A DNA stretch of 64,000 nt from DATJOJ01 sp035507035 (GCA_035507035.1 DATJOJ010000059.1:42833-106832), one strand, 5' to 3'. Shown: positions 19,447 through 28,292, counted from the first letter of the stretch. The notes: generated by a model not told the origin, from the sequence alone. Made by a program: numbers and translations.

Positions 19447-19812
19447 TTACACGCTGAACGACGATCCGCAGCCGCAGGTGCTCTTCACATTCGGATTGTC
19501 GAACTTGAAGCCCGCGCCTTCGAGCGTCTCGACATAATCCACGATGCAGCCATTCAGATACATCACCGAAGTTGCGTCGACGTACACCTTCAGACCATCC
19601 ATGTCGAAGGTCTTATCCATCAGCCCAGCGGCGTTCTCAAAAGACATCGAATACGAAAAGCCGGAGCATCCTCCGCCAACCACGCCGACGCGCAATCCCG
19701 CCGGCACCGGGTCCTGCTGGCTCATAATCTCTTTCACTTTCGTGACGGCATTCGGGGTCAGCGTGATGGGCGCGGTTTTGGGCTTCACTTCCGGTACGGT
19801 TGTCGTGGCCAT
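19447..19812 (-). CDS. erpA: A-type iron-sulfur cluster carrier (ErpA/IscA/HesB family)
   Basis: 121 residues from ATG 19812, which has AAGGAG seven bases upstream; the longer frame to 19920 lacks support. The three cluster-ligand cysteines are present: Cys49 in GGGCSGFSY and Cys113/Cys115 in TCGCGSSF. A-type carriers receive Fe-S clusters from IscU/SufB and pass them to apo-enzymes. No isc or suf genes are adjacent, which favours a stand-alone ErpA-like carrier. It may serve the radical SAM enzymes encoded in this window, but that is only inference. Confidence 0.92.
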   Translation of the reverse strand: MATTTVPEVKPKTAPITLTPNAVTKVKEIMSQQDPVPAGLRVGVVGGGCSGFSYSMSFENAAGLMDKTFDMDGLKVYVDATSVMYLNGCIVDYVETLEGAGFKFDNPNVKSTCGCGSSFSV

Positions 19813-20039
19813 TGATCTCTCCTTGGTAATCAATACATGATTATAGCAAACTAGGCAAGTCTCTCCCGCTCCTTGCCCCTGTTGATTTAGATGCCCCTTA
19901 GGCCCCCACGGACGCCACAAAACAAAAGCCTTCCCTGCTGGCTGTTTCGAGATATAATTCGGCTCGGTGGGGCCCTAGCCGATCTTGGTACAAGGATCGG
20001 CAGAGCCGCGGAAATAACAAATCAGCCCTGAGGTGACGT

Positions 20040-20312
20040 ATGGGAATGCTGATGTGGCCGCTGGTAATCGAGGGAGCTCTGCTCATCCTGCTGGTTCTCC
20101 TCCTTATTTATCGCAGTACGCTTTCCATGCACGAGGACGACCAATTGTTCCTGACCGAGTCCGAGTCGCACATGCAACGGGAACAGATTGAGGTCATGCA
20201 AAAGCTGAACAAAGTCACCCCCATGGTGAAGTGGCTGGGCGCCGCTTCCGGTGTCCTGGGACTGGTGATTGTTGGTGTGTTCGTCTACCAACAGCTGCAG
20301 CAAATGCAATAG
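20040..20312 (+). CDS. small two-helix membrane protein of unknown function
   Basis: 90 residues with a hydrophobic helix at about 5-25 (MWPLVIEGALLILLVLLLIY), a charged middle (MHEDDQLFLTESESHMQREQIEVMQKL) likely to be helical, and a second membrane helix (about 62-82). It starts at ATG 20040 with GAGGTGA upstream. I do not recognise the family. It stands alone between the erpA-like gene and the flavoprotein gene. Confidence 0.65.
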   Translation: MGMLMWPLVIEGALLILLVLLLIYRSTLSMHEDDQLFLTESESHMQREQIEVMQKLNKVTPMVKWLGAASGVLGLVIVGVFVYQQLQQMQ

Positions 20313-20459
20313 AGCGGTCGGACTCCTCGCGCATCTCTGGCCAACTTGATCGGTTGTCCTTGCTGTCTGGCCGCGATGCGAAGGCTCGCCTGGCGTCCGA
20401 CAGAGTTTTCCGAAATCCACCAGCTCGCGCATCAGTGACGATTACGTCTGCGATCCCTG

Positions 20460-21656
20460 GTGCCTAACTTCGATCCCATCGCGATTGTCGGCGGAGGTCC
20501 CGCCGGCACTGTAGCTGCAACCGCTCTCGCTCGTGGCGGAAAGTCCGTCATTCTCTTTGACGAAAAATTGGCGTGGGAAAAACCCTGCGGCGGCGGAGTC
20601 ACGCACAAGGCTCTGCTCGCTTGGCCATTTCTGCGTGAAACCAACGTCGAACGAAACTGGGTCGGGAAATGCGAATTACGCAGCAACACCGGCCGCCGGG
20701 CTTGCTTCTCCCTCGAACATCCCATCGCCATTTTCTCGCGCACCGTGCTGAATGGCCTCCTGCTGCAGCGTGCGCGCGATGCGGGCGCCGTCATCGCTTC
20801 CGAGCGGATCATTAGCGTCGAGCGCTCTCAGAGCCGCTGGAAGCTGCGCTCCGCGAATTCGGGATGGAGTGCCTCGTATGTCATCTTCGCCAGCGGCGCG
20901 CGCAATCCCTTCCGCAAGCAATTTTGTGATGCGTTTGCCCCAGCCGATTTGATGGTCACCGCCGGTTACAGAATTCCGCGGCACAGCGAACCGATGCAGA
21001 TTCAGTTCCTGCATGATTTTCACGGATACATCTGGATTTTCCCCCGCTCCGATCATGTTTCGGCCGGGATCTGCGGCAAGATGAACGCCATGAGCACGCG
21101 CGATTTGCGTGTGCTGCTCGAAGAAAATCTGGAAAAACAAGGCCTCGATTATCACGGCGCGCAATTTTATTCCCATGTCCTGCCTTCGCTGCGAGCAAAA
21201 ACTTTGCGCGAAGCGCCAGTGAGCGGCCACGGCTGGGCTATGGTCGGTGACGCTGCTGGCTTTGTCGATGGCATCACCGGCGAGGGTCTTTATTATGCGA
21301 TGCGTTCCGGCGAGTTGATTGCGCAGGCTCTGCTCGCTGATCGGCCGGAACTCTACCTCGCTCTTCTTCGCAGCGATTTTCTGCCGGAGTTGGAACTCGC
21401 CGCCCAAATGGCGATCCGGTTTTATACCGGCCGCTGGATGGGCGAATCGGTAGTCGAACGCACACTGCAGTTCGTTGCCAGCAGCGCCAGCTTCCGCTCG
21501 TTAATGTCAGATCTCTTTGCCGGCACGCAAAGCTACCGCAGCCTGCGCCCGAGACTCTACTGCACCCTGCCCACAATGCTGGCCGAAAGTCTCGCCACCG
21601 CCCTTCGCCTGCCGACCAGCGATGCGGAAGCTAAGGTCGAGTCCCGCGCCAGCTAG
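20460..21656 (+). CDS. FAD-dependent oxidoreductase, geranylgeranyl reductase family
   Basis: 398 residues with a dinucleotide-binding motif GGGPAG (GxGxxG, residues 11-16) and Asp34 ending strand 2, the second FAD motif WAMVGDAAGFVDGITGEGLYYAMRSG near 260-285, and the GGR-type PCGGG..HKALL segment at about 40-50. Members hydrogenate isoprenoid chains (chlorophyll, archaeal lipids, menaquinone) or act as flavin-dependent tailoring enzymes. The start is GTG. It stands as a single gene. In this organism saturated menaquinone side chains or other polyprenoids are plausible substrates; the sequence alone cannot choose. Confidence 0.85.
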   Translation: MPNFDPIAIVGGGPAGTVAATALARGGKSVILFDEKLAWEKPCGGGVTHKALLAWPFLRETNVERNWVGKCELRSNTGRRACFSLEHPIAIFSRTVLNGLLLQRARDAGAVIASERIISVERSQSRWKLRSANSGWSASYVIFASGARNPFRKQFCDAFAPADLMVTAGYRIPRHSEPMQIQFLHDFHGYIWIFPRSDHVSAGICGKMNAMSTRDLRVLLEENLEKQGLDYHGAQFYSHVLPSLRAKTLREAPVSGHGWAMVGDAAGFVDGITGEGLYYAMRSGELIAQALLADRPELYLALLRSDFLPELELAAQMAIRFYTGRWMGESVVERTLQFVASSASFRSLMSDLFAGTQSYRSLRPRLYCTLPTMLAESLATALRLPTSDAEAKVESRAS

Positions 21657-21721
21657 AAATTTCAAAGCAGATGTAACCGGCTCACGATATCTCACATCCC
21701 ACGCCTTCGAGGGGAGATCCT

Positions 21722-22234
21722 ATGATTCTGGAAATGACGACCGCGACGTTCACGCTTGTGCATGTCCTGATTAGCTTGGTCGCAATCGGCTCGGGCTTCG
21801 TCGTATTTTTTGGGTTGGCCGCGGGAAAGCCGCTCAACGGCTGGAATGGTCTTTTTCTAATCACCACGATATTAACCAGTCTGACCGGTTATCTTTTTCC
21901 GATTGAGCATCTGACGCCCGGCCTGGTGATTGGCACCCTTTCCATGATCGTGCTGGCCGTGGCCATCGTCGCGCTCTACGCGTTTCATCTCTCCGGCGCT
22001 TGGCGACCCATTTATGTGCTTACCGCCGCGCTCGCGCTGTACTTCAATACATTTGTTTTGGTCGTACAGTCGTTCATGAAAATCCCTGCGCTGCATGCGC
22101 TGGCTCCGACGGGGAAAGAACCTCCGTTCCTGGTTGCTCAGTTGATTGTGCTCGCCATTTTCATCGCTCTGACCTATGCGGCGATAAAGAAGTTCCGCAT
22201 CGCGCCGCAATCCATCCGGGCGCGCGCTGCCTGA
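21722..22234 (+). CDS. multi-pass membrane protein of unknown function
   Basis: 170 residues with about five hydrophobic segments (near 8-30, 42-60, 66-90, 95-118, 138-158). The start ATG 21722 follows GAGGGGAG at a good distance. Polar features are few: a conserved-looking PIEHLTPG between helices 2 and 3. I do not recognise the family with certainty. Confidence 0.65.
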   Translation: MILEMTTATFTLVHVLISLVAIGSGFVVFFGLAAGKPLNGWNGLFLITTILTSLTGYLFPIEHLTPGLVIGTLSMIVLAVAIVALYAFHLSGAWRPIYVLTAALALYFNTFVLVVQSFMKIPALHALAPTGKEPPFLVAQLIVLAIFIALTYAAIKKFRIAPQSIRARAA

Positions 22235-22349
22235 TTGCAGAACCTTAGAGTGGGTAAGTGACGCTGTCACCGACCCTTACATTCGTTCCGGCATGTTCAA
22301 CAGGTTTTCCTGACTCCAGGCTGTTCCGGCCGGCATCAAATCGGGAGGC

Positions 22350-23006
22350 ATGAAGTCCCTCAGGTCCAAGACGCTATGGCTGGCAATCCTTTTGTTGTGT
22401 CCGTCACTGTGCCTGGCCCAGAGCCACTCCGAGGAATCAAGCGCTAGCTCCGGCGACTACTTTTCTGCCCCACAGCCCGCCCCAATAAATACGACGCGAG
22501 GCAAGTGGGACAACTTTGTGCATGAGACCGCCAGCCCTCTCACCTTCGGCGGAGGCGCCTTCAATGCCGCTTTTTCCCAAGCGACTCAAAGTGACCCCAA
22601 ATACGGGGTTGGGACTGGCGCGCTTGCCGAGCGCTTCGGCGCTTCGGTTGCCGACATCGCAACCCAGAATTTTTTTGGCGACTTCGTGGTCGCGTCGGCC
22701 TTTCACGAGGATCCGCGCTACCACCGCTTGGGACCAGATCACAGTTTCTTGCATCGTGTCGGCTACGCGATCAGCCGCGCTGTCGTCATCCGCAAGGATG
22801 ACGAAACCAATGCCTTCAATTTCGACAACGTGCTTGGCAGCGCCATGAGTACGGGTTTCTCGAATGCCTATTACCCGGCGGCAAGCCGTACCGGCATGGG
22901 CAACCTGATGCACTGGGGAATCGACATGGCCGATAACGGCTTCGTCAATCTGGCTCCCGAATTTTGGCCGGATTTCCGCGACAAGTTCCTGAAGCGGCAT
23001 CACTGA
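22350..23006 (+). CDS. secreted protein of unknown function
   Basis: 218 residues with a clear signal peptide (LWLAILLLCPSLCLAQ, cleavage near residue 24). The mature part begins with a Ser-rich linker, then a compact domain with GKWDNFVHETASPLTFGGG, GVGTGALAERFGASVAD, FHEDPRYHRLGP and VLGSAMSTGFSNAYYP. GGGAFNAAF and the Gly-rich helices suggest a membrane-associated or outer-membrane-facing protein. I recall similar stand-alone proteins in acidobacteria, but no function is assigned. Confidence 0.75.
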   Translation: MKSLRSKTLWLAILLLCPSLCLAQSHSEESSASSGDYFSAPQPAPINTTRGKWDNFVHETASPLTFGGGAFNAAFSQATQSDPKYGVGTGALAERFGASVADIATQNFFGDFVVASAFHEDPRYHRLGPDHSFLHRVGYAISRAVVIRKDDETNAFNFDNVLGSAMSTGFSNAYYPAASRTGMGNLMHWGIDMADNGFVNLAPEFWPDFRDKFLKRHH

Positions 23007-23118
23007 GCCGGGTCGCCCAACCTTAACGGCGCGTTCTCTGCAACATAGACTGCGGATTTGCACCCTCTCCACGTTAAAATCATTTCTTCAAATCTTTCCG
23101 TTTCATCGAGGTGAACCG

Positions 23119-24444
23119 ATGCCGCTCGCTTCCCGTCGTTCCCCGCGCCATTTTCTTTTCACGTCGCTTGCTCTTTTTCTGACTGCCTTGTCCTGCTTCG
23201 CTGCGGAGCCCGTGCCACTCAAGCGCATTGTCGAGCTGGCCCTGAGCCACAGTACGACCACCGCCATGGCCGATGCTGCCGCGCAGCGCGCCTATGCGGC
23301 TCTTCGCCAGAGCCGTAACCAATATTTACCATCGCTGATGGTGGGCTCGGGCCTCGGTTGGACCTATGGCTACCCACTCAGCCTCGAGGGGTCTGCGCCC
23401 TCGATCGTCAACACCACCGCGCAGTCGTCGATCTTCAATCTTGCTCTCCAGGATTTCATTCGCCAGGCTAAGACCGAATACCAGGCCACCACCGTCCAGA
23501 ACAAAGACCAACGCGAGCAGGTCATTCAAGACGCTGCCGTCAGTTATGCCGAACTCAGCAAGTGGGAAGCTCTGCAGGCGCATCTCGGCGAAGACTACGC
23601 CGCGGCTTTAAAAATGGAGCAGTATGTGAACGAGCGTATTCAGGAAGGCGTCGACAGCCCGATTGCCCGCACCCAAGCTCGCCTGAGCACCGCAAAAGTC
23701 TATTTGCACATCTCGCAGGCCCAAGGCTCCATCGACGTCCTTCGCCAGCATCTTTCGCAACTCACCGGCCTGCCCGCTTCCGAAATCACCACCGATCCCG
23801 ATTCCATCCCCGCTTTGCCGCCTGTCAAGCAAGATGACAACCTCGTGGCCAAAGCCGTCGAAACCAGTCCCGCCATTCAGATGGCCTCTTTGCATTCGAC
23901 CGCGCTGAACTTCGCCGCCCGCGGCGAGCATCGCTCCATGTGGCCCACTTTCGATTTCGCGGCACAATACGCGTTACTCGCCACATTCAACAACTACAAC
24001 GTTTACTTCCGCCAAGGGACCTTCCAAGCGAACAACGTCAGCATCGGAGCGGTTATTCGTTTTCCATTCTTCAATCCCACGCAGCGCGCCCGTGCTCAGG
24101 CCGCCGACGCCGAAGCCGTTCAAGCATCGAAGAAAGTCGAAGCTACTCGCCATCAAGTCAGTGAACAAACCTTACAACTGCAGCGCTCAGTCGAGGAGCT
24201 CGCTGCCGCCCAGGATGTCGCCAGGCTCGAATACGATGTCGCCAAGTCCGATCTCAACGCCGTCGAAATTCGCGTCGATGCCGGAAATGCAACCATTCAT
24301 GACGCCGATCAGGCTCGCACCCAGACGCAAGAGCGTTATAACGCTCTGCAAGATGCCAATTTTCAGTTGGAGCGCGCGCGCATTCTTTTGCTCCGCGCCA
24401 CCGGCGATCTCGCCTCCTGGGCCGGTGTCGGCAAACAACCGTAA
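23119..24444 (+). CDS. TolC-family outer-membrane efflux channel protein
   Basis: 441 residues with a signal peptide (HFLFTSLALFLTALSCFAAEP) and the two OEP repeats typical of TolC: long heptad-rich helices (about 35-60, 115-200, 310-430) and beta segments such as PTFDFAAQYALLATFNNYNVYF and ASIGAVIRFPFFNP-like strands. Such proteins form the trimeric outer-membrane duct of RND, ABC or MFS efflux pumps or type I secretion. No adaptor or pump gene is adjacent, so its partner is encoded elsewhere. Initiation is at ATG 23119 after GAGGTGA. Confidence 0.9.
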   Translation: MPLASRRSPRHFLFTSLALFLTALSCFAAEPVPLKRIVELALSHSTTTAMADAAAQRAYAALRQSRNQYLPSLMVGSGLGWTYGYPLSLEGSAPSIVNTTAQSSIFNLALQDFIRQAKTEYQATTVQNKDQREQVIQDAAVSYAELSKWEALQAHLGEDYAAALKMEQYVNERIQEGVDSPIARTQARLSTAKVYLHISQAQGSIDVLRQHLSQLTGLPASEITTDPDSIPALPPVKQDDNLVAKAVETSPAIQMASLHSTALNFAARGEHRSMWPTFDFAAQYALLATFNNYNVYFRQGTFQANNVSIGAVIRFPFFNPTQRARAQAADAEAVQASKKVEATRHQVSEQTLQLQRSVEELAAAQDVARLEYDVAKSDLNAVEIRVDAGNATIHDADQARTQTQERYNALQDANFQLERARILLLRATGDLASWAGVGKQP

Positions 24445-24450
24445 TCGACC

Positions 24451-24483
24451 GGGCGGGCCTTGCGGCCCGCCCTCCCCTCCTTT
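24451..24483 (+). terminator. GC-rich hairpin after the TolC-type gene
   Basis: GGGCGGGCC (24451-24459) and GGCCCGCCC (24464-24472) form a nine-pair stem with loop TTGC, followed by a pyrimidine tract ending in TTTTC. The T-run is displaced, so termination efficiency is uncertain. Confidence 0.55.
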
Positions 24484-24635
24484 TCAACTCCCCTTTCCAC
24501 CGCCCACCCCCTCCAATTCCCCATTAAACGCAAATGCTTCGACCCATCCCTCCCGGGCATCTAAACTATGGAAAAGCACCAACAAAGCAACCCCGGCGTT
24601 CGGCCAGAAAGTGTTACTATAAGTTATTCAATTCT

Positions 24636-26108
24636 ATGCCCTTAAAGACACTGTTCCTGAATCCGCCTTCTTTTGAGAATTTCGATGGAGGCGCCGGTTC
24701 ACGCTGGCCCGCCACCCGTGAAATTGAGTCTTATTGGTACCCGGTTTGGTTGGCGTATCCCGCCGGAATGCTCGAAGGCGCCCGCCTGTTGGACGCCCCG
24801 CCGCACCACGTCTCCGCGGAGCAGACCATCGACATCTGCCGCGATTACGAGTTTCTGGTGCTCTTTACTAGCACCCCCGGTTTCCCGGGCGACATCAAGC
24901 TCGTACAGAAAATTAAAGACGTCAATCCCAAGATCAAAGTCGCTTTTGTCGGCCCGCACGTCAGCGTGTTGCCCGAGCAGTCGTTGAAGCAGTGCTCGGC
25001 GATCGATTTCGTCGTGCGCAAGGAATTCGACTACGCTGTGGTTGAATATGCCCAAGGCAAGCCGCTCGAGGAAATTCTTGGCGTCTCTTATCGCCACAAC
25101 GGCGGCGTCGTGCACAATCCCGATCGCCCCGTGATGGACGATCTCGATGCCATGCCGCATGTCACCGAGGTTTACAAGCGCGATCTCGATGTCACCCGCT
25201 ACAACGTTCCATTCCTGCTCTATCCGTTCGTCTCGCTCTACACCACGCGCGGCTGTCCGGCGCAATGCACTTTCTGTCTATGGCCGCAAACCTTGAGTGG
25301 TCATCCTTGGCGCAAGCGTTCCACCGACGATGTCGCCCGCGAAATGGCCAAAGCAAAAGAATATTGGCCGAACGTTCGCGAATTTTTCTTTGACGATGAC
25401 ACCTTCAACATCCAGAAAGCGCGCACCATCGAGCTCTGCGAGAAGCTGAAGCCCTTGAAGCTGACCTGGTCCTGCACCTCACGCGTCACCACCGATTACG
25501 AAACGCTCAAGGCCATGAAGGAAGCCGGATGCCGGCTGCTGATCGTGGGCTACGAATCGGGCGACCAGCAGATTCTCAAAAACATCAAGAAGGGCGCCAC
25601 CATCGAGCGCGCCCGCCAGTTCACCAAAGACTGCCACAAGCTCGGCCTTGTCATTCACGGTGACTTCATCATGGGCCTGCCTGGCGAAACCCACGAGACC
25701 ATCGAAAACACCATTCAATTCGCCAAGTCACTTGATGTCGAAACCATCCAGGTTTCGGTGGCCCACGCGTATCCCGGCACCGAGCTTTACGACTACGCTG
25801 TCAAGAATGGTTTCATGGTCTCTGACAACAAAATGGTCGACGAAGGTGGCCACCAACTCGCGCATATCCAGTATCCCGGCCTCCCTGCCGACGATATTTT
25901 GGAGGCCGTCCACCGCTTCTACGACGAATATTATTTCCGGCCCAGGGCTGTGATCCGCATTCTCCGCAAGGCCGCGTTCGATAACGTCGAGCGCAAGCGC
26001 CTGTACAAGGAAGCCAAGACCTTCCTCAAGGTTCGTGCCATGCGCCACAAATGGGTCAAAGACAAGCGCGAGAAGAAAGACTCCGCCGCCGCGCCCGCGA
26101 CTGCTTAG
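24636..26108 (+). CDS. hpnJ: hopanoid biosynthesis radical SAM protein HpnJ
   Basis: 490 residues from ATG 24636 (MPLKTLFLNPPSFENFDGG), the family start; the upstream 34 codons look non-coding. An N-terminal B12-binding-like domain (about 1-150) precedes a radical SAM core with Cys207, Cys211 and Cys214 in RGCPAQCTFCLW. Family knowledge: HpnJ works after HpnI and HpnK, contracting the glucosamine ring of bacteriohopanetetrol to make the cyclitol ether head group. The GDFIMGLPGET motif and C-terminal basic tail are intact. Two small transporter genes follow within 10 bp. No other hpn genes lie in the window. Confidence 0.88.
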   Translation: MPLKTLFLNPPSFENFDGGAGSRWPATREIESYWYPVWLAYPAGMLEGARLLDAPPHHVSAEQTIDICRDYEFLVLFTSTPGFPGDIKLVQKIKDVNPKIKVAFVGPHVSVLPEQSLKQCSAIDFVVRKEFDYAVVEYAQGKPLEEILGVSYRHNGGVVHNPDRPVMDDLDAMPHVTEVYKRDLDVTRYNVPFLLYPFVSLYTTRGCPAQCTFCLWPQTLSGHPWRKRSTDDVAREMAKAKEYWPNVREFFFDDDTFNIQKARTIELCEKLKPLKLTWSCTSRVTTDYETLKAMKEAGCRLLIVGYESGDQQILKNIKKGATIERARQFTKDCHKLGLVIHGDFIMGLPGETHETIENTIQFAKSLDVETIQVSVAHAYPGTELYDYAVKNGFMVSDNKMVDEGGHQLAHIQYPGLPADDILEAVHRFYDEYYFRPRAVIRILRKAAFDNVERKRLYKEAKTFLKVRAMRHKWVKDKREKKDSAAAPATA

Positions 26109-26117
26109 GACAACCGT

Positions 26118-26558
26118 GTGACGTTCCGCCGATATCTAGTTTTGTTCGGGGTCTCGGTCTTTGCCGCTACCGGCGATTCCTTGCTCTCTCGCGGCATGAA
26201 GCAGATCGGCGGCGTCTCCATCCATCACCTGCAAAGCATCATTTTGATGGTTCTCAACCCGACCGTCGCCCTCGGCATCGTTTTCCTGCTGGCCTTCTTC
26301 GCCTGCTACATGACTTCGCTTTCCTGGGCCGATCTCACTTACGTTCTGCCCGCAACCTCGGTCAGCTACATCCTGCTCACGCTGCTCGCCAAGTTTTATT
26401 TGCATGAAACCATCAGCGTGTCGCGCTGGTGTGGCGTGCTCTTGATTTCCGCCGGGGTTGGATTCGTCACCCAGGGTCCGGCGCTTACCCACAAGCCGCG
26501 TCATGCTGAGTCGACTGAGTGCTTGGCCGGCACGGTCTCCCCGAGGACGCAGTCATGA
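26118..26558 (+). CDS. half-size EamA/SMR-type membrane transporter, subunit 1
   Basis: 146 residues with four hydrophobic helices (about 5-20, 35-65, 70-92, 98-120), like half of an EamA transporter or an ArnE/SMR subunit. The motif GDSLLSRGMKQIG in the first loop recurs almost unchanged in the next gene (GDVLLSRGMKQVG), so the two are paralogous partners. GTG start; 9 bp after hpnJ. Its stop overlaps the start of the partner (ATGA). By analogy with ArnE/ArnF, the pair could move a lipid-linked sugar or a hopanoid precursor; this is inference. Confidence 0.8.
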   Translation: MTFRRYLVLFGVSVFAATGDSLLSRGMKQIGGVSIHHLQSIILMVLNPTVALGIVFLLAFFACYMTSLSWADLTYVLPATSVSYILLTLLAKFYLHETISVSRWCGVLLISAGVGFVTQGPALTHKPRHAESTECLAGTVSPRTQS

Positions 26559-26935
26559 CCAGCCTCTACGCCTGGGGCGCGGTCGCTTGTATCGTGGCCA
26601 CTTCTACCGCTGGTGACGTGCTGCTCTCCCGCGGCATGAAACAAGTCGGGGATTTCGGCGAAGTCCGTCGCCGCTCTGGCGTGCTCACTCTGATTCAGCG
26701 TGTGCTGCAGAATTCCAATTTTTTGTTTGGTGTTTTGGCCATGGCCATCGCCTTCTATAGCTTGCTCTTCGGCCTTTCCTGGGGCGATGTCAGCCTGGTA
26801 GTTCCCGCTTCCACTTCTCTCACTTTCGTGACCAATGCCATTGCAGCCAGGTTTTTTCTTCATGAGCGCGTGGATCAGCGGCGCTGGGTCGCTGCCTTGC
26901 TCGTCGCTGGAGGGGTGATTTTACTCGCCTTCTAA
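26555..26935 (+). CDS. half-size EamA/SMR-type membrane transporter, subunit 2
   Basis: 126 residues from ATG 26555, which overlaps the previous stop by four bases. Four predicted helices are present. GDVLLSRGMKQVG matches subunit 1, and SWGDVSLVVPASTSLTFVTNAIAARFFLHE aligns with its SWADLTYVLPATSVSYILLTLLAKFYLHE. A heterodimer of two four-helix subunits is the likely unit. Placement in one operon with hpnJ suggests a role in hopanoid or glycolipid handling. Confidence 0.82.
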   Translation: MTSLYAWGAVACIVATSTAGDVLLSRGMKQVGDFGEVRRRSGVLTLIQRVLQNSNFLFGVLAMAIAFYSLLFGLSWGDVSLVVPASTSLTFVTNAIAARFFLHERVDQRRWVAALLVAGGVILLAF

Positions 26936-26964
26936 GATCGGATCAGCCAGCTTCTCCTGATGAT

Positions 26965-27429
26965 TTAATTCGCCGGTGCCATCGTGAAGTTGCCGCTTCC
27001 TGTGCAGCCTGAGCCCGTTCCCGTCAGGTTCCAGGTTCCCGTGATCGTATTGTTATTCGTCGTTTGAGTCAAAGTCCCAATTAACGTCAGTTGGTTCGAT
27101 CCATCGCCATTCGACGATCCGGACTGGACCGTCAGTTGCAGATTTCCCGTCGTAATTCCATTCGCCGTACTCGTCGACGTGAACGTGCCCGTTCCCGTGT
27201 TGCCCTGGCCAAAGCACGGAGGACTGCCCGTGAAGCTGAGATTGCTCACCGTCACAGCTCCCGTGCTGCTATTTTCGTTCATCGTCAAGCCGAAAACGAA
27301 TGCCGTAGCTCCATTCGTGTTCGTCAGTGTGGCCGACCAGTTTCCATTAATCGGTGTACCCGAGCCACTGCCGCAACCACTCAGCATTACCAGCGCCATG
27401 CATAAAATCGAAAAACTGAAATACTTCAT
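26965..27429 (-). CDS. small Ser/Thr/Gly-rich lipoprotein
   Basis: About 154 residues from ATG 27429. The signal peptide FSILCMALVMLSGC has a lipobox LSGC, so the protein is a probable outer-membrane or surface lipoprotein. The mature part is a beta-rich repeat-like domain: NGNWSATLTNTNGATAFVFGLTM, SNLSFTGSPPCFGQG, LTLIGTLTQTTNNNTITGTWNLTGTGSGCTGSGNFTM. Two Cys could form a disulfide. It is paralogous to the gene at 27753-28199. Family unnamed to my knowledge, though such choice-of-anchor-like lipoproteins are frequent in acidobacteria. Confidence 0.8.
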   Translation of the reverse strand: MKYFSFSILCMALVMLSGCGSGSGTPINGNWSATLTNTNGATAFVFGLTMNENSSTGAVTVSNLSFTGSPPCFGQGNTGTGTFTSTSTANGITTGNLQLTVQSGSSNGDGSNQLTLIGTLTQTTNNNTITGTWNLTGTGSGCTGSGNFTMAPAN

Positions 27430-27752
27430 TCGTTCCTCCGCCGCCTCCAACCGGGCGCGTAACTAAACGAGGTCCTCAATCCGAGCGCGGCAAAACAAGA
27501 AAGATGCGAGCTCTCCGCTCCAGAGTTGCAACTCTGTATTATCCGGAAAAAAATCGAATCGCACCCAAACTTTTCAATTCGAGACGCCGCAGAAATGCGG
27601 TCCAGGCCCGAGATGGAACTACACAAACCTCTGATATGTTCAACTTAGACTAGACGGCAAGCGCGTTCCAGTTTGAAACTGGCAATGCAGAAATTTGCGA
27701 ATCCTCACCTTCGCCGTGCCAGGCGACCATGCCCAGCCACTGCCAACCGGGC
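27430..27752. other. intergenic region between two paralogous lipoprotein genes
   Basis: No convincing gene. It contains GTATTATCCGG at 27536-27546, which on the minus strand reads CCGGATAATAC and resembles a -10 box for the lipoprotein gene at 26965-27429. The same 11-mer lies upstream of the paralogue (28247-28257). Next to it AGAGTTGCAACTCT (27523-27536) is a perfect 14-bp palindrome. The remainder shows no structure I can name. Confidence 0.5.
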
Positions 27753-28199
27753 TCAAAATTCCGACATGGTGAACGATCCCGATCCCGTGCATCCCTCGCC
27801 CGTGCCCGTCAGGGCCCACGTCCCACCGATGCTGGAATTGCTCACCGTTCCCTGTAAGACCAGTTGGTTCGTCCCGTTGACGAATGAACTGCTGGTCTGC
27901 ATCGTTAATGAGAACGCATTCGCCGGCATGCCGTTTTCAGCGCTCGGTTGGTATGTGCTGCTCGCCGTCGTTCCCGATCCAAAGCAGTTTGTCGACGTGG
28001 TAAAAACCAGATTACTGACGCTGATGGAGCTGCTGCTGCCTTGCGTCAGCACCGTGTTAAAAGTCAGAATCGTTGCGCCCTTCGAACTCAGCGTCGCCGA
28101 CCAGTTCCCGCTCACGTTGCCAGAACTGTTGCCGCCGCCGCCGCACCCGGTCAACATAATGGCGAGCCCGCACAAAACCCCTAGACACACGTGTCTCAT
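27753..28199 (-). CDS. small Ser/Thr/Gly-rich lipoprotein (paralogue of 26965-27429)
   Basis: 148 residues with signal peptide HVCLGVLCGLAIMLTGC and lipobox LTGC. The mature domain follows the paralogue strand by strand: SGNWSATLSSKGATILTFNTVL, SVSNLVFTTSTNCFGSG, NQLVLQGTVSNSSIGGTWALTGTGEGCTGSGSFTM. Both end in the same GCTGSG(N/S)FTM motif with a conserved Cys pair. The two genes are tandem on the minus strand with about 320 bp between, each with its own promoter-like CCGGATAATAC. The IS element begins only about 35 bp beyond that box of this gene. Confidence 0.8.
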   Translation of the reverse strand: MRHVCLGVLCGLAIMLTGCGGGGNSSGNVSGNWSATLSSKGATILTFNTVLTQGSSSSISVSNLVFTTSTNCFGSGTTASSTYQPSAENGMPANAFSLTMQTSSSFVNGTNQLVLQGTVSNSSIGGTWALTGTGEGCTGSGSFTMSEF

Positions 28200-28246
28200 C
28201 CCGTCCTCCGAGAAAACACTTTTGAATTGTCAGGGCTCCAGTCTGC

Positions 28247-28277
28247 GTATTATCCGGGAATCGAACTCGCTGTGCAA
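28247..28277 (-). promoter_or_regulatory. promoter-like sequence of lipoprotein gene 27753-28199
   Basis: On the minus strand TTGCAC (28272-28277) and GATAAT (28250-28255) are 16 bp apart and about 50 bp upstream of the start codon. The CCGGATAATAC core is shared with the paralogous lipoprotein gene. The IS element inserted immediately upstream of the -35-like box. Confidence 0.4.
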
Positions 28278-28284
28278 GTTTGCA

Positions 28285-28292
28285 CAGGAAAG
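28285..28292. repeat. left target-site duplication of the IS1-family element (CAGGAAAG)
   Basis: CAGGAAAG directly precedes the left inverted repeat and recurs at 30378-30385 directly after the right one. Eight bases is a normal duplication length for IS1-family elements. Confidence 0.85.
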
